From Actinomadura nitritigenes (lineage in GTDB: Bacteria; Actinomycetota; Actinomycetes; Streptosporangiales; Streptosporangiaceae), in NCBI RefSeq assembly GCF_017573545.1, contig NZ_JAGEOK010000013.1, positions 186,001-250,000 on the forward strand: DNA of 64,000 nt. The letters run 5' to 3'. The notes under the pieces are model-generated. The model made no database searches. It saw only the letters and a list, made by a program, of their open reading frames with translations, and was not told where the DNA came from. Of the stretch, positions 23,255 through 32,267 are shown one piece after another. A program made the position numbers and the translations under genes. Numbering within the stretch: the stretch's first letter is position 1; each line of letters starts with the position of its first letter.

Positions 23255-24138
23255 CCGTTGAGCATGTGACCTTCGACGCCGTCGGCGTCCCCCTCGCCGG
23301 CCTCCTGTACCGGCCCGACCACGCCTCCGGCGACCTGCCCGCGGTGGTGGTCTCCGGCTCCTGGACCAGCGTCAAAGAGCAGATGGCCGGGCTGTACGCG
23401 CAGCGGCTCGCCGCCCACGGCTTCGCCGCGCTGGCGTTCGACTTCACCGGCTATGGCGAGTCCGGCGGCGAGCCCCGCGACGTCGAGTCCCCTTCGCTCA
23501 AGAACCAGGACCTCGAACACGCCGTGAGCTTCCTGGCCGGTGCCGCGGGCATCGATCCGGACCGCATCGGCTCCGTCGGCGTCTGCGCGGGCGGTGCCTT
23601 CGCCGCAGTGCACGCATCGGGCGATCCGAGGGTCAGATCCCTGGCCATGGTCGCGGCCGGGCTGCAGGACGCCGAGTTCGCCCGGATGGCCCTCGGTGGC
23701 GAGGAGTCCTTCCAGCAGCACCTGGTCATCGGCCAGAAGGCCCGCGCCCACTACGAGGAGACCGGCGAGGTCCAGTACGTGCCCGCCGTCAGCGACACCG
23801 ACCCGACCGCCGCGATGTACGGCCCGTTCACCTACTACCTCGACCGGTCCAGGGGCGCCATCCCCCAGTATCGCAACCGGTTCGCCCTGATGGCCTGGGC
23901 CGAATGGCTCACCTTCGAACCCGCCGAAAGCGCCGACCGCATCACCGTCCCGACCCTGTCGGTCCACAGCGAGACCGCCGCCATCCCGGACGGGATCCGC
24001 CGCTTCGCCGCCCGCCTCCACGCCCCGCTCCGAACCGTCTGGCTCGACGACCGCACCCAATTCGACTTCTATGACGACGACCGGACCGTCACCGAATCGG
24101 TGGAGCACGTCGCCCGCCACCTGAACGCCACCTTGTGA
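23251..24138 (+). CDS. Dienelactone hydrolase-like protein with Cys nucleophile and missing His
   Basis: A cytoplasmic alpha/beta hydrolase of 295 residues, like the YcjY/dienelactone hydrolase branch. The nucleophile elbow is GVCAGG with Cys112 instead of Ser, which is normal for dienelactone hydrolases. The place where the family has its catalytic His (usually near a THxDLYD motif) reads RTQFDFYDD, so Gln270 stands where His is expected. This would impair a classic triad. It is the last gene of the operon and overlaps the lipase-like gene by four bases. A strong hairpin follows. Activity is uncertain. Confidence 0.8.
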   Translation: MTVEHVTFDAVGVPLAGLLYRPDHASGDLPAVVVSGSWTSVKEQMAGLYAQRLAAHGFAALAFDFTGYGESGGEPRDVESPSLKNQDLEHAVSFLAGAAGIDPDRIGSVGVCAGGAFAAVHASGDPRVRSLAMVAAGLQDAEFARMALGGEESFQQHLVIGQKARAHYEETGEVQYVPAVSDTDPTAAMYGPFTYYLDRSRGAIPQYRNRFALMAWAEWLTFEPAESADRITVPTLSVHSETAAIPDGIRRFAARLHAPLRTVWLDDRTQFDFYDDDRTVTESVEHVARHLNATL

Positions 24139-24205
24139 CACCGCCGCGAGCGCCGGCCACGCCATCCGCACCGCCGTGACCGTTCTGATCACGGTCCGGC
24201 TTCAC

Positions 24206-24239
24206 CCGTGCGGCCACCCTTCAAGGGGTGGCCGCACGG
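24206..24239. terminator. Bidirectional stem-loop between convergent operons
   Basis: A perfect 14-bp stem (24206-24219 with 24226-24239, loop TTCAAG) lies between the hydrolase operon and the 3' end of the mce operon. Confidence 0.8.
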
Positions 24240-24263
24240 TCGTCTCCGACGGAGATCAACGGG

Positions 24264-25496
24264 TCAGGAGATGACGTCGACCTTCTCGGCCAGCCACTTC
24301 CCGTGGACCTTGACCATGGTCATCTTCAGCCGCAGCGACTCGGGGAGCTGCTGCGTCTTGTCGTTCTTGGTGGCGGACGAGCGGTCGGCGTAGACCAGCG
24401 CCACGACCCGGTCCGGGGTCGCGCTGACCACGCCGGTCTTCATCACCGTCGTGGTCCCGATGAGCTGCTGCGCGGTCGCCTGCGCCTTGAAGGACGGGAT
24501 CTGCTTGACGTAGTCGTCGTGCAGCTTGCCCGTCGTCATGGCGGCGGCGGCCTTCGTGTCGGTGTCGATCGTCCGGTAGTCGTAGGACGACAGCTCCTGC
24601 GCGGCCTTGGACGCGGCCCACAGGCCGTTCTTGCGGGCATCGTCCGTGGCGCTCTGCTTCTGCGCCTTGAGGAACAGCAGCGTCGACGCGGTGCCGAACG
24701 CGATGACCAGGACGACCAGCACGGCGAGCAGGGTGAACCCGCCGGTGCTGAAGCGGCGCCCCGGCTCGGCGTCGTCGTCGTCTTCGTCGGAGTCGTCGTC
24801 GGCCTCGACCTTGGCGGCCTTCTTGAGGGTCAGCCTGCCGCCGCGCTTCGCCTTGGGCGCGTCGTCCTCGTCCTCGGCGTCGTCGTCGGTTTCGTCGTCC
24901 TCGGCGGCCTCCGCCTTGGCGTCGCCCTCGGAGTCCTCGTCGGCCTCGTCGTCCTCGTCCTCGGCTTCGGTCTCCTCTTCGGTGCCGATGCCGGCCGAGT
25001 CGCTCTCGGTCTTCTCGAGGCCGGTCTTCTCGGGCTTCGCGCCCGTCTCGACCTCGTCGACGTCGGCAGCCGATGCCTCTGCGGGCGCTGAGGCGTCCGC
25101 TGCGGGCTCGTCGTCCTCAGGCGCGACTTCAGGGGCCTTCTTGGTGCGGCGGGGCTTCACAGCCGTTTTGACGGCCTTCACCGAGCCTGCAGGGGCGTCG
25201 TCGCCGTCGCCGGCCTCCTCAGCCTCGTCGGCCGCTGCGGCCGCCTCCGCGGCGATCTGCGCCAGCCGTGCGGCCTCGCGGGCGCGCTCGGCTGCCTCCT
25301 CGGCGAGCCGCGCCGCCTCGGCGGCCTCCTCGGCCTTGGCGGCCTGCTCGGCGGCCGTACGGGTGCGGCCCTCGCCGCCCTCCTTGCCCGCGGCGTCGCC
25401 CTTGCCGGCGGCGCCGTCCTTGCCCGCCGCGCCGTTCTTGCGGGAGCCCTTGCCCTTCTCCGGTGCGGAGCGCTTGCCCCGGCCGAGCATGGTCAC
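24264..25496 (-). CDS. Mce-associated membrane protein with long acidic N-terminus
   Basis: Last gene of the mce operon, 410 residues, GTG start at 25496 overlapping the previous stop (GTGA). Residues 1-250 are disordered and cytoplasmic: a Lys/Gly start, an Ala/Glu helix at about 46-95, then a very acidic tract at 125-245 rich in Asp and Glu. One transmembrane helix is at 254-276. The outer part (277-410) resembles the small Mce-associated (Mam) domain, with tyrosine-rich and KLHDDYVKQIPSF-type segments. Mam proteins stabilise Mce complexes in mycobacteria (family knowledge). The acidic extension is much longer than usual. Confidence 0.8.
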   Translation of the reverse strand: MTMLGRGKRSAPEKGKGSRKNGAAGKDGAAGKGDAAGKEGGEGRTRTAAEQAAKAEEAAEAARLAEEAAERAREAARLAQIAAEAAAAADEAEEAGDGDDAPAGSVKAVKTAVKPRRTKKAPEVAPEDDEPAADASAPAEASAADVDEVETGAKPEKTGLEKTESDSAGIGTEEETEAEDEDDEADEDSEGDAKAEAAEDDETDDDAEDEDDAPKAKRGGRLTLKKAAKVEADDDSDEDDDDAEPGRRFSTGGFTLLAVLVVLVIAFGTASTLLFLKAQKQSATDDARKNGLWAASKAAQELSSYDYRTIDTDTKAAAAMTTGKLHDDYVKQIPSFKAQATAQQLIGTTTVMKTGVVSATPDRVVALVYADRSSATKNDKTQQLPESLRLKMTMVKVHGKWLAEKVDVIS

Positions 25497-25981
25497 GGGA
25501 CCACCTCCAGATCGGAAACGAGCCAGCGGTCACCGACCCGGCTGAGTTCCATCAGGTACCGGTAGGCGCGCGGGGCACCGTCCTTCACCTTGGGGTTGGT
25601 GACGGTCCCGTTGAGGGAGACCATCACCTCCGCGGAGTCGCCGTCCATGGACACGACCCCGGCCTCGACCTGGCTGACGGTCGACTTCGCCTGCGTCTGG
25701 CTCAGCGTGCCGAGCAGCGTCTTGGACTGGGAGGAGAGCTTGTTCTTCAGGTTCCCCGTGGTGCCCGCGACGATCCGGTCGAGGTCCTTCTGCGCGGACG
25801 AGGCGCTGATCGTCATCAGGTTGACGCCCATCTGGCGGGCCGACTGCGTCGCCTTCGCGCGCTGGTCGGCGGCGTCCTCGCCGTGGTACACGCGGACGGA
25901 GTAGACGCCGGTGAAGACGGCGAGCGCGACGACGAGCACGCCGAGGGCGATCGTGGCGATCTGCGGTGAGAGGCGTCTCAT
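25493..25981 (-). CDS. Mce-associated membrane protein (Mam)
   Basis: A 162-residue protein with an N-terminal membrane anchor (about 8-29) and an extracytoplasmic domain. The domain carries the usual NTF2-like Mam layout: a helical AKATQSARQMGVNLMTISA stretch, then beta strands ending in YLMELSRVGDRWLVSDLEVVP (shown only in part here). It lies 10 bases after mceF and overlaps the next Mam gene by four bases. It probably acts as an accessory subunit of the Mce transporter in the envelope, as shown for Mam proteins in mycobacteria. Confidence 0.82.
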   Translation of the reverse strand: MRRLSPQIATIALGVLVVALAVFTGVYSVRVYHGEDAADQRAKATQSARQMGVNLMTISASSAQKDLDRIVAGTTGNLKNKLSSQSKTLLGTLSQTQAKSTVSQVEAGVVSMDGDSAEVMVSLNGTVTNPKVKDGAPRAYRYLMELSRVGDRWLVSDLEVVP

Positions 25982-25991
25982 CGGCCCCGCC

Positions 25992-27473
25992 TCACTGGCT
26001 CAGGGGTCCGAGCATGAGCCACTTCCACGAGGAATCTCCCAACTCACGGTTGCCGGCGGTCCGCGGCATGACGTACTTCTTGCCGTCCGGGCCGTAGAGC
26101 GCGCCCGTCGACGGATCGTATCCAGCGAATTCCACTGAATTGGCCGGATACGACAGGTACAGCCGACCATTCGACAGCTGGCCCGTCGGGGCCGCCGCGG
26201 CCGCGGCCGTCCCGCCGTCGCCCGAGCTCTTGCCCTTGCCCTTCGCCTCGGACGAGCCGGAGCCGGAGCCCGCGTCCGAGCCCGTCCCGGACGCGCCGCC
26301 GGCCGGGAACCCCGCGCCCGCGGTGGCGCCCGGGGGCAGCACCGGGACGGGCGAGAGCTCGTCCTTGGGGAAGTTGCGGGCGCCGCGCACGGCGGTGGAC
26401 GAGTCGTGCGGGGCCTTGCAGCCGATGTTCAGCGGCGGGTTGCGCAGCGAGGTGTCCTGCGGCCAGCGGTGCTTCACGCCCTCGTAGCCCTTGGTGCACG
26501 CGGGCGGCGAGCTGATGTTCAGGTCGAGGCCGAGGTGCTGGGTGCCGTCGCCGGGGGTGACGGTGAACGCGCCCGCCACCTCGACCGGGTAGAGGATGAA
26601 CAGCGACCGCAGGCCCGCCTGCCGGGACGTGATGACCTGCCCGGTGGTGGACAGGTTCGCCAGCAGCGTCGGCAGCGTCGGGGCGAGCTGGTCGATGGCC
26701 TTGTGGGTCTGGTCGACGGCGCCCGGGGCGTTGTCGATCGTCTGGCGCAGGGCCGGGTCGTCCTTGCGGAGCGAGGCGGTGAAGTCGTTGAGGTTGCGGG
26801 CGAAGCCGCGGATGTTCGCGGCCTCGCTGCGCTGGGTGTCCAGCACCGTCACGCTGTTGTCGAGGAGCTGCTTGGTGTCCGGGTACGCCTGGTTCGCGGT
26901 CTCCAGCAGCCGGTGCGTGTCGTCCAGGATCGACTGCAGGTCCGACGCGGAGCCGTTGAACGCCCGGCCCAGCTCGTCGACGATCGTGCCGAGGTCCTTG
27001 GTGTTCACCGACCCGACGAGCTGGTCGACGTTGCGGAGCAGCTCCTCGGTGCGCACCGGGAGCGTGGTCATGTTCGCCGGGATCGTGTACGGCTCGCCCT
27101 GGTCGAGGTAGGGGCCGGTCCTCTTGCTGGGCTCGAGGTCGATGTACTGCTCGCCGACCGCGGACCGGTTCGCGACGATCGCCTTGGTGCCGTCGCGCGG
27201 GATGCGCTTGCCGCGGTCGAGCTGCAGCTTGACCTTGATGCCGTCCTTGGTGAGCGACATCGGCCCGACCCGGCCGACGGGGACGCCGCGGTAGGTGACC
27301 TCGGCGTTGGTGAACACGCCGCCGGAGTCGGTGAGGTCGACGTAGGCGGTGTACTGCTTGCCGAGGACCTGCCGACCGACGCCGATGTAGTTCACCAGGA
27401 CGATCGTCACGCCGACGATCGTGATCACCGCGAAGGCGATCAGCTGGACGATGACGCCGCGCTTGAGGATCAC
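25992..27473 (-). CDS. Mce family protein, MceF position
   Basis: Sixth Mce subunit, 493 residues, GTG start overlapping the mceE stop (GTGA). It has an N-terminal transmembrane helix (about 8-28) and an MCE/MlaD domain (about 38-115, including VTYRGVPVGRVG). A long helical region follows to about 300. The C-terminal tail is low complexity, rich in Gly, Ser and Ala, around 385-430. Mce subunits form a hexameric periplasmic tunnel for lipids or sterols. In this order (A-F) the last subunit caps the operon before the Mam genes. Confidence 0.9.
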   Translation of the reverse strand: MILKRGVIVQLIAFAVITIVGVTIVLVNYIGVGRQVLGKQYTAYVDLTDSGGVFTNAEVTYRGVPVGRVGPMSLTKDGIKVKLQLDRGKRIPRDGTKAIVANRSAVGEQYIDLEPSKRTGPYLDQGEPYTIPANMTTLPVRTEELLRNVDQLVGSVNTKDLGTIVDELGRAFNGSASDLQSILDDTHRLLETANQAYPDTKQLLDNSVTVLDTQRSEAANIRGFARNLNDFTASLRKDDPALRQTIDNAPGAVDQTHKAIDQLAPTLPTLLANLSTTGQVITSRQAGLRSLFILYPVEVAGAFTVTPGDGTQHLGLDLNISSPPACTKGYEGVKHRWPQDTSLRNPPLNIGCKAPHDSSTAVRGARNFPKDELSPVPVLPPGATAGAGFPAGGASGTGSDAGSGSGSSEAKGKGKSSGDGGTAAAAAAPTGQLSNGRLYLSYPANSVEFAGYDPSTGALYGPDGKKYVMPRTAGNRELGDSSWKWLMLGPLSQ

Positions 27474-28861
27474 CAGAGGCCCCCCATCAGGGTCCGCAGA
27501 CCGTCGTCACCCGAGGCCGGGGGCAGCGCGCCGGTCTTCGAGCCGCCGGAGCCCCTCGTCTTCGCGCCCTTGGTCGGCGTCGGCGTGGGCGTGGTCGCGC
27601 CGGGCAGGCCGGGCAGCCCGCCGGCGCCGCCGCCGGACGACTGCGGCAGCGAGCCGAGCGGCGAGTCGGGAAGGGTCACGTTGGGCACCTGCAGCATGTT
27701 GCGCATCTGCTTGCCGCTGCCGATCTGGTTCTCCAGGTCGGTGCCGCCGAGCAGGTTCTGGGCGAGGTCGTTGAAGTCCAGGTCGACGGTGAGCTTCACG
27801 TTGCCGTAGTCGCCCTGGATGACGTTGGCGAAGGTCGGCGGGAACGGGAAGGTGATCAGCGACTGCAGCGCGTTCGGCAGGTCGGAGCCGGCCTTGTTGA
27901 GGTTGGCGAGGATCTTGTTCAGGTCCTTCAGGTTCGCCACGAAGTTGGCCTGCGACTTGTCGATCACGTCGGTGGTGGTGCGGCTGAGCTTGTTCAGCGC
28001 GACCAGCATCTTCGTGAGGTCGGCCCGGTTGCGCTTGAGGATCGTGATCGCCGGGCCGGTCTCGTCGATGGTGTCGCTGATCGTCTTGCGCTCGTCGGAC
28101 AGCTTGCCGGTGAGGCGGTCGAGGCTGTCCAGCGCCCGGGTGATCGCGGCGCGGTTGGTGTCCAGCGTCCCGGCGAAGGTGTCGACCCGCTGCAGCACCG
28201 CGCGGATCGAGCCCTCCCGGCCGCTCATCGCGGCCTGCAGCTCGTGGCTGATCGTCGCGACCTGCTGGATGCCGCCGCCGTTCAGCAGCAGCGACATCGC
28301 CGACAGCACCTCTTCGATCTCGGTGCCCTGGCCGGTGCGCGACAGCGGGATGACGTCGCCGGAGCCGAGCCGCCCGGTCGGCGGCTCGGTGGTCGGCGGC
28401 TCGAGCTGGACGAACTTCTCGCCGAGGAGGCTCGTCTGGCTGATCGTCGCGTGGGCGTTGTCCGGCAGGTTCACGTCGCCGCGGACCTTGACGGTGACGA
28501 CGGCGTGCCAGCCGGCGCTGCCGCCGGCCAGGTCGACCTTCGTGACCTTGCCGACCGACACGTCGTTGACCTTGACCACCGACTGCGGCACCAGGTCCAG
28601 CACGTTCGCGAACTCGATCTTCACCGTGCGGGGGTGGGAGCCGAGGTCGGGGCCGCCGGGCAGCGGCAGCGACGAGACGCCGTTGAACGAGCAGCCCGAC
28701 AGCGCCGTGACGCCCGCGAGGACGGCGGCGCCGACCAGCCTGCCGCGCCGGAGCGGCGCCCGGCCCTCGACCGGCGCTGTGCCCTTGACCGGCGCCCGGC
28801 CCTGGGCCGCCGTGCCGGACGGCGCGGCCGTCCCGGCGCGCCTGCGGGGTGTCCTGCTCAT
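27470..28861 (-). CDS. Mce family lipoprotein, MceE position
   Basis: Fifth Mce subunit, 463 residues, and the expected lipoprotein of the set. The N-terminus is unusually basic and long (about 40 residues with GRAPVKGTAPVEGRAPLRRG repeats) before the signal core. The lipobox is LSGC (Cys about 57). The MCE domain follows (VKVNDVSVGKVTKVDL), then the long helical barrel region. The C-terminus is Pro/Gly/Thr-rich. The ATG overlaps the mceD stop (ATGA) and the stop overlaps the mceF start. In mycobacteria this position (LprK-type) is also the lipoprotein. Confidence 0.9.
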   Translation of the reverse strand: MSRTPRRRAGTAAPSGTAAQGRAPVKGTAPVEGRAPLRRGRLVGAAVLAGVTALSGCSFNGVSSLPLPGGPDLGSHPRTVKIEFANVLDLVPQSVVKVNDVSVGKVTKVDLAGGSAGWHAVVTVKVRGDVNLPDNAHATISQTSLLGEKFVQLEPPTTEPPTGRLGSGDVIPLSRTGQGTEIEEVLSAMSLLLNGGGIQQVATISHELQAAMSGREGSIRAVLQRVDTFAGTLDTNRAAITRALDSLDRLTGKLSDERKTISDTIDETGPAITILKRNRADLTKMLVALNKLSRTTTDVIDKSQANFVANLKDLNKILANLNKAGSDLPNALQSLITFPFPPTFANVIQGDYGNVKLTVDLDFNDLAQNLLGGTDLENQIGSGKQMRNMLQVPNVTLPDSPLGSLPQSSGGGAGGLPGLPGATTPTPTPTKGAKTRGSGGSKTGALPPASGDDGLRTLMGGLW

Positions 28862-30162
28862 CCGGCACCTCCGGGCAGCAGCGAGGTGATGCTCTTCGGG
28901 TCGTGCGCGGTCGCCGTGCCCGTCTTCGTCGTCTTGGCGGTCTTCGAGGTCTTCGTGCTCGTGGAACCGCTCCGGCCGCCGGGGCCGTAGGCGTCGGGCG
29001 GGATCGGCACGGGGTCGTAGTGCGTGGTCAGCGCGGTGATCCAGGACAGGTCCAGGCTGACCCCGGCCAGCGCCTTGCCGATGCCGTTGTACGGCTTGAC
29101 GAAGTCCAGGCACTGCTTGGCGGGCGTCCCGACCGAGTACGCCAGCGAGCACACCCAGTCGGCCAGGTTGTTGAACTGGCGGAAGTTGTCGCGGGTGTGG
29201 ATGGTGCCGCTGATCGGGTCGTAGGCGCGGGCCAGGTTGTTGATGGCGAGCGGGCCGGCGGTCAGCACCTCGGCCAGCGCGTCCTTCTCCTTGACCAGCA
29301 CGCCGGTGACCTGCGCGAGTTGCCGGACGTTCGACGACAGCTCGGTGCGGTTGTCCTTGATGAACTTCTGCACGTTCCGCAGCGTCGGGGCGAGGGTGTT
29401 GAGGGCCGCGCTGAGCTCCTCCTTCTCCCCGTCCAGCTGGCCGGACACCCCGTTCAGGTGGGTGCTGAACGACCGGATCTGCTGGTCGTTGGCCTTCATC
29501 GTGTCGGTGATGATCCGCAGGTTCCGGATCGTCGTGGCGATGTCGCCGCGGTCGGTGCTGAGCGTGCTCAGCATCTGCGAGGTGTCGGCGATCGTCTGCC
29601 GGATGTCCTCGCCCTGCCCCTGCAGGTTCTGCGCGCCGACCTGGAGCAGCCGCGACAGCGAGCCCTGCTGCTTGTCGGGGGTGGTGGCGTTCGCGCCCTG
29701 CGGGCCGAGCGCCTTGGTGAGGTCGTTCAGGCTGCCGCCGACCTCGTCCACCTCGACCGGGATCTGGGTGCGGCTGGTGGTCAGCGTCGCGCCGTCCGCC
29801 AGCACGGGCCCGCCGGTGTAGGCGGGGGTGAGCTGGATGTACCGGTCGGCGACCAGGGTCTGGTTGACGATGACGGCCTTGGCGTCCGCCGGGACCTTGT
29901 ACTTGGCGTCCCACTTCAGCTCGACCTTCACGGCGTCGCCGACGGGCTTGACGCTGGTGACCTCGCCGACGGGGATGCCGAGGATGCGGACCTCGGCGCC
30001 CTTGTACAGGCCGACGGTCTTGGTGAAGTAGGCCGTCATGTGCCGCTGCTTGGGTTCCTGCAGGAGCAGGACGAGCGCGGCCGCCAGCACCGCGACGGCG
30101 AGGATCGCGCCGCCGAGGCGAAGTATCAACGCGGAGTTACGCACTATGACCTGCCTGCTCAC
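28858..30162 (-). CDS. Mce family protein, MceD position
   Basis: Fourth Mce subunit, 434 residues, GTG start at 30162 overlapping the mceC stop. One transmembrane helix is at about 12-34. The MCE domain includes VRILGIPVGEVTSVKPVG at about 57-74. Long helices run to about 330, with a Thr/Lys-rich tail (TSTKTSKTAKTTKTG) near the C-terminus. The helices should join those of the other five subunits to form the central channel (family knowledge). Junctions on both sides are four-base overlaps, so translation is coupled. Confidence 0.9.
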   Translation of the reverse strand: MSRQVIVRNSALILRLGGAILAVAVLAAALVLLLQEPKQRHMTAYFTKTVGLYKGAEVRILGIPVGEVTSVKPVGDAVKVELKWDAKYKVPADAKAVIVNQTLVADRYIQLTPAYTGGPVLADGATLTTSRTQIPVEVDEVGGSLNDLTKALGPQGANATTPDKQQGSLSRLLQVGAQNLQGQGEDIRQTIADTSQMLSTLSTDRGDIATTIRNLRIITDTMKANDQQIRSFSTHLNGVSGQLDGEKEELSAALNTLAPTLRNVQKFIKDNRTELSSNVRQLAQVTGVLVKEKDALAEVLTAGPLAINNLARAYDPISGTIHTRDNFRQFNNLADWVCSLAYSVGTPAKQCLDFVKPYNGIGKALAGVSLDLSWITALTTHYDPVPIPPDAYGPGGRSGSTSTKTSKTAKTTKTGTATAHDPKSITSLLPGGAG

Positions 30163-31235
30163 GGGAGGAAGGGCAACGGGTTGTCGCTGCTGTTGCCGGT
30201 CTGGCCGTTCTGCTTCTGCCGGCCGCCGCCCTGGGTCGTGGCGCCCGTCCCGGTGCCCGAGCTCTTCGGGGCGTCCTGGATCGAGGCGGGGATCGGGAGA
30301 AGGTTCTGGATGTAGGAGTCGAACCAGCGGCCGGTACCGACGACGTCGGAAAACTGCCGGGCGTACGGCGCGAACAGCTGGATCGTCCGGTCCAGGTTGT
30401 CCTGGTTCTTCAGCAGGATCCGGTTGACCTTCGTGAGGTTGTCCAGCATCGGCCTCAGCTGCGCCTGGTTCTCGCTGATCAGCGCGTTCACCTGCTGCGA
30501 CAGCGTGACCGTGTTGACCAGCAGCTGGTGGATCACCGCGCGGCGGGCCTGCACGGCCTGGAGCACCTTGTCACCGTCCTGGACGAGCTTGGCGAAGTCC
30601 TGGTTGCGGTCGGCCAGCAGCTGCGAGACGTCCTTGGCCTTGCCGGCCAGCTCGTGCAGCTGGTCGTCGCGGGACGCGACGGTGTTCGACAGCCGGCGCA
30701 GCCCCTGCAGGGACGCCCGCACCTCCGGCGGGGAGTTCCTGAAGGTGTCCGACAGGGTGTCGAACGACTTGGCGAGCTGCACCGTGTCGATCTGGTCGAC
30801 GCGCTGGCTCAGCTGGCTGATCGCCGGGACGACCTCGAACGGCGTGTGGGTGTCCGCCAGCGGGATGTTGCGGCCGAGCTTTCCGGTGCCCTTCGGGGTC
30901 AGCGCGAGGAAGTGCTGGCCGAGCAGCGTCTTGATCTTGATGTCGGCCTGCGTGCGGTCGCCGAGCCTCACGCCGTCGTCCACCCGGAAGGTGACCTTAA
31001 CGTGGCCGTGGTCGAGGTCGAGGCCGGTGACCTTGCCGACCTTGACGCCGGCGATCCGGACCTCCTCCCCCGACTTCAGCCCGGCCGCCTCCGCGAACGT
31101 GGCGGTGTGCGTGGTGCCGCCGTTGACGAACGGGAGGTTCCCGAGATTCATCGCCAGCACGAGCGCCAGGATGATCACCGCGAAGCCGATGAGGGCGATG
31201 GGGACCGGGTTGCGCTCCCGGAACGGGATCCTCAT
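30159..31235 (-). CDS. Mce family protein, MceC position
   Basis: Third Mce subunit, 358 residues, ATG start directly after the mceB stop. The N-terminal helix is at about 12-32. The MCE domain carries VRIAGVKVGKVTGLDLDHG, and the helical body continues to about 310. The tail is rich in Gly, Gln and Thr. It is the shortest of the six here apart from MceB. Neighbours and spacing place it firmly as the C subunit of the Mce lipid transporter. Confidence 0.9.
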   Translation of the reverse strand: MRIPFRERNPVPIALIGFAVIILALVLAMNLGNLPFVNGGTTHTATFAEAAGLKSGEEVRIAGVKVGKVTGLDLDHGHVKVTFRVDDGVRLGDRTQADIKIKTLLGQHFLALTPKGTGKLGRNIPLADTHTPFEVVPAISQLSQRVDQIDTVQLAKSFDTLSDTFRNSPPEVRASLQGLRRLSNTVASRDDQLHELAGKAKDVSQLLADRNQDFAKLVQDGDKVLQAVQARRAVIHQLLVNTVTLSQQVNALISENQAQLRPMLDNLTKVNRILLKNQDNLDRTIQLFAPYARQFSDVVGTGRWFDSYIQNLLPIPASIQDAPKSSGTGTGATTQGGGRQKQNGQTGNSSDNPLPFLP

Positions 31236-32267
31236 CTACTTGCACCTCGCGTTCTCGTTCACGATCGCCGGCGTCTGGTAGACCGGTCCGCCCGGCAGCC
31301 GCACCCGCGCGTCGAGGCCGCAGATGTACATGTTGAACCAGGAGCCGTACTGGGAGATGCTGACCAGCTTCTGCAGCGTCCTCGGCGAGCCCTCCAGGGC
31401 CGAGTTCAGCTGGCCGCTGTTGGCGTCGAGGGTGCCGGTGAGCTGCTTCAGCCCGGCGATGTCGCTCTTGATCCCCGGCCGGGACTGCTTCAGCAGGCCC
31501 GCGGTGGTCCCGGTCAGCTGGTTGATCGCCGACACCGAGTCGAAGATCGCCTGGCGGTCGCCGGACACCCCGCTGACGAACCCGCGCAGGTCGGTGATCA
31601 GCTGCTCGACCTGCTGGTGCCGGTCGTCGATCGTGCCGAGCACGGTGTTCAGGTTGTCGATCACGTCGCCGATCACCTGGTCGCGGTCGGCGAGGGTGTT
31701 GGTCAGCGACGCCACGTGCGACAGCAGGCTGTTGACCGTCCCGCCCTCGCCCTGCAGCACCTGGATGATCTGGGTGGCGAGGGTGTTGACGTCCTTCGGC
31801 TCCAGCGCCTGGAACAGCGGGTGGAACCCGTTGAACAGCGCGGTCAGGTCGAGCGCGGGCTGGGTCTGCGCGACCGGGATCGTGCCGCCGGTCCTGAGGT
31901 AGCTGTTGGCCTGCCCGGCGCCGTCGCTCAGCGACAGGTACCGCTGCCCCATCAGGTTGCGGTAGCGGATCTGCGCCTGCGTGGACGACGGCAGCCCCGC
32001 CTCGAAAACGCCGTTCTTCTCGATGCTGAACGTCACCTGGGCCAGGTTGCCGTGGTAGAGCTTGACGCCCTTCACCTGGCCGACCCGGACGCCCGCGACG
32101 CGCACGTCGTCGTTGTCGAGCAGCCCGGTCGCGTCGGTGAAGATCGCCTTGTACTCGCGGGACGGCCCGAACCGGGCGTTGGAGATCGTCATCGCCAGCA
32201 CGCCGGTGGCGAGCGCGGTGAGCACCACGAAGATGCCGAGCTTGATCGCGGCGCTGGTCGTCCTCAC
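31236..32267 (-). CDS. Mce family protein, MceB position
   Basis: Second Mce subunit, 343 residues, GTG start overlapping the mceA stop (GTGA). It has an N-terminal transmembrane segment (about 8-28). The MCE domain includes VRVAGVRVGQVKGVKLYHG. A long amphipathic helical region follows, ending in a short tail with two cysteines (ICGLDARV and the final CK). The stop TAG abuts the mceC ATG with no spacer. It should sit in the periplasmic ring of the transporter driven by Mkl and the YrbE permeases. Confidence 0.9.
   Translation of the reverse strand: MRTTSAAIKLGIFVVLTALATGVLAMTISNARFGPSREYKAIFTDATGLLDNDDVRVAGVRVGQVKGVKLYHGNLAQVTFSIEKNGVFEAGLPSSTQAQIRYRNLMGQRYLSLSDGAGQANSYLRTGGTIPVAQTQPALDLTALFNGFHPLFQALEPKDVNTLATQIIQVLQGEGGTVNSLLSHVASLTNTLADRDQVIGDVIDNLNTVLGTIDDRHQQVEQLITDLRGFVSGVSGDRQAIFDSVSAINQLTGTTAGLLKQSRPGIKSDIAGLKQLTGTLDANSGQLNSALEGSPRTLQKLVSISQYGSWFNMYICGLDARVRLPGGPVYQTPAIVNENARCK

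Noticed and set aside
18467..24138. A biosynthetic gene cluster between rpoB and the mce operon
   Set aside because: There is no core biosynthetic enzyme; the genes form a two-component pair and one three-gene operon of general enzymes.
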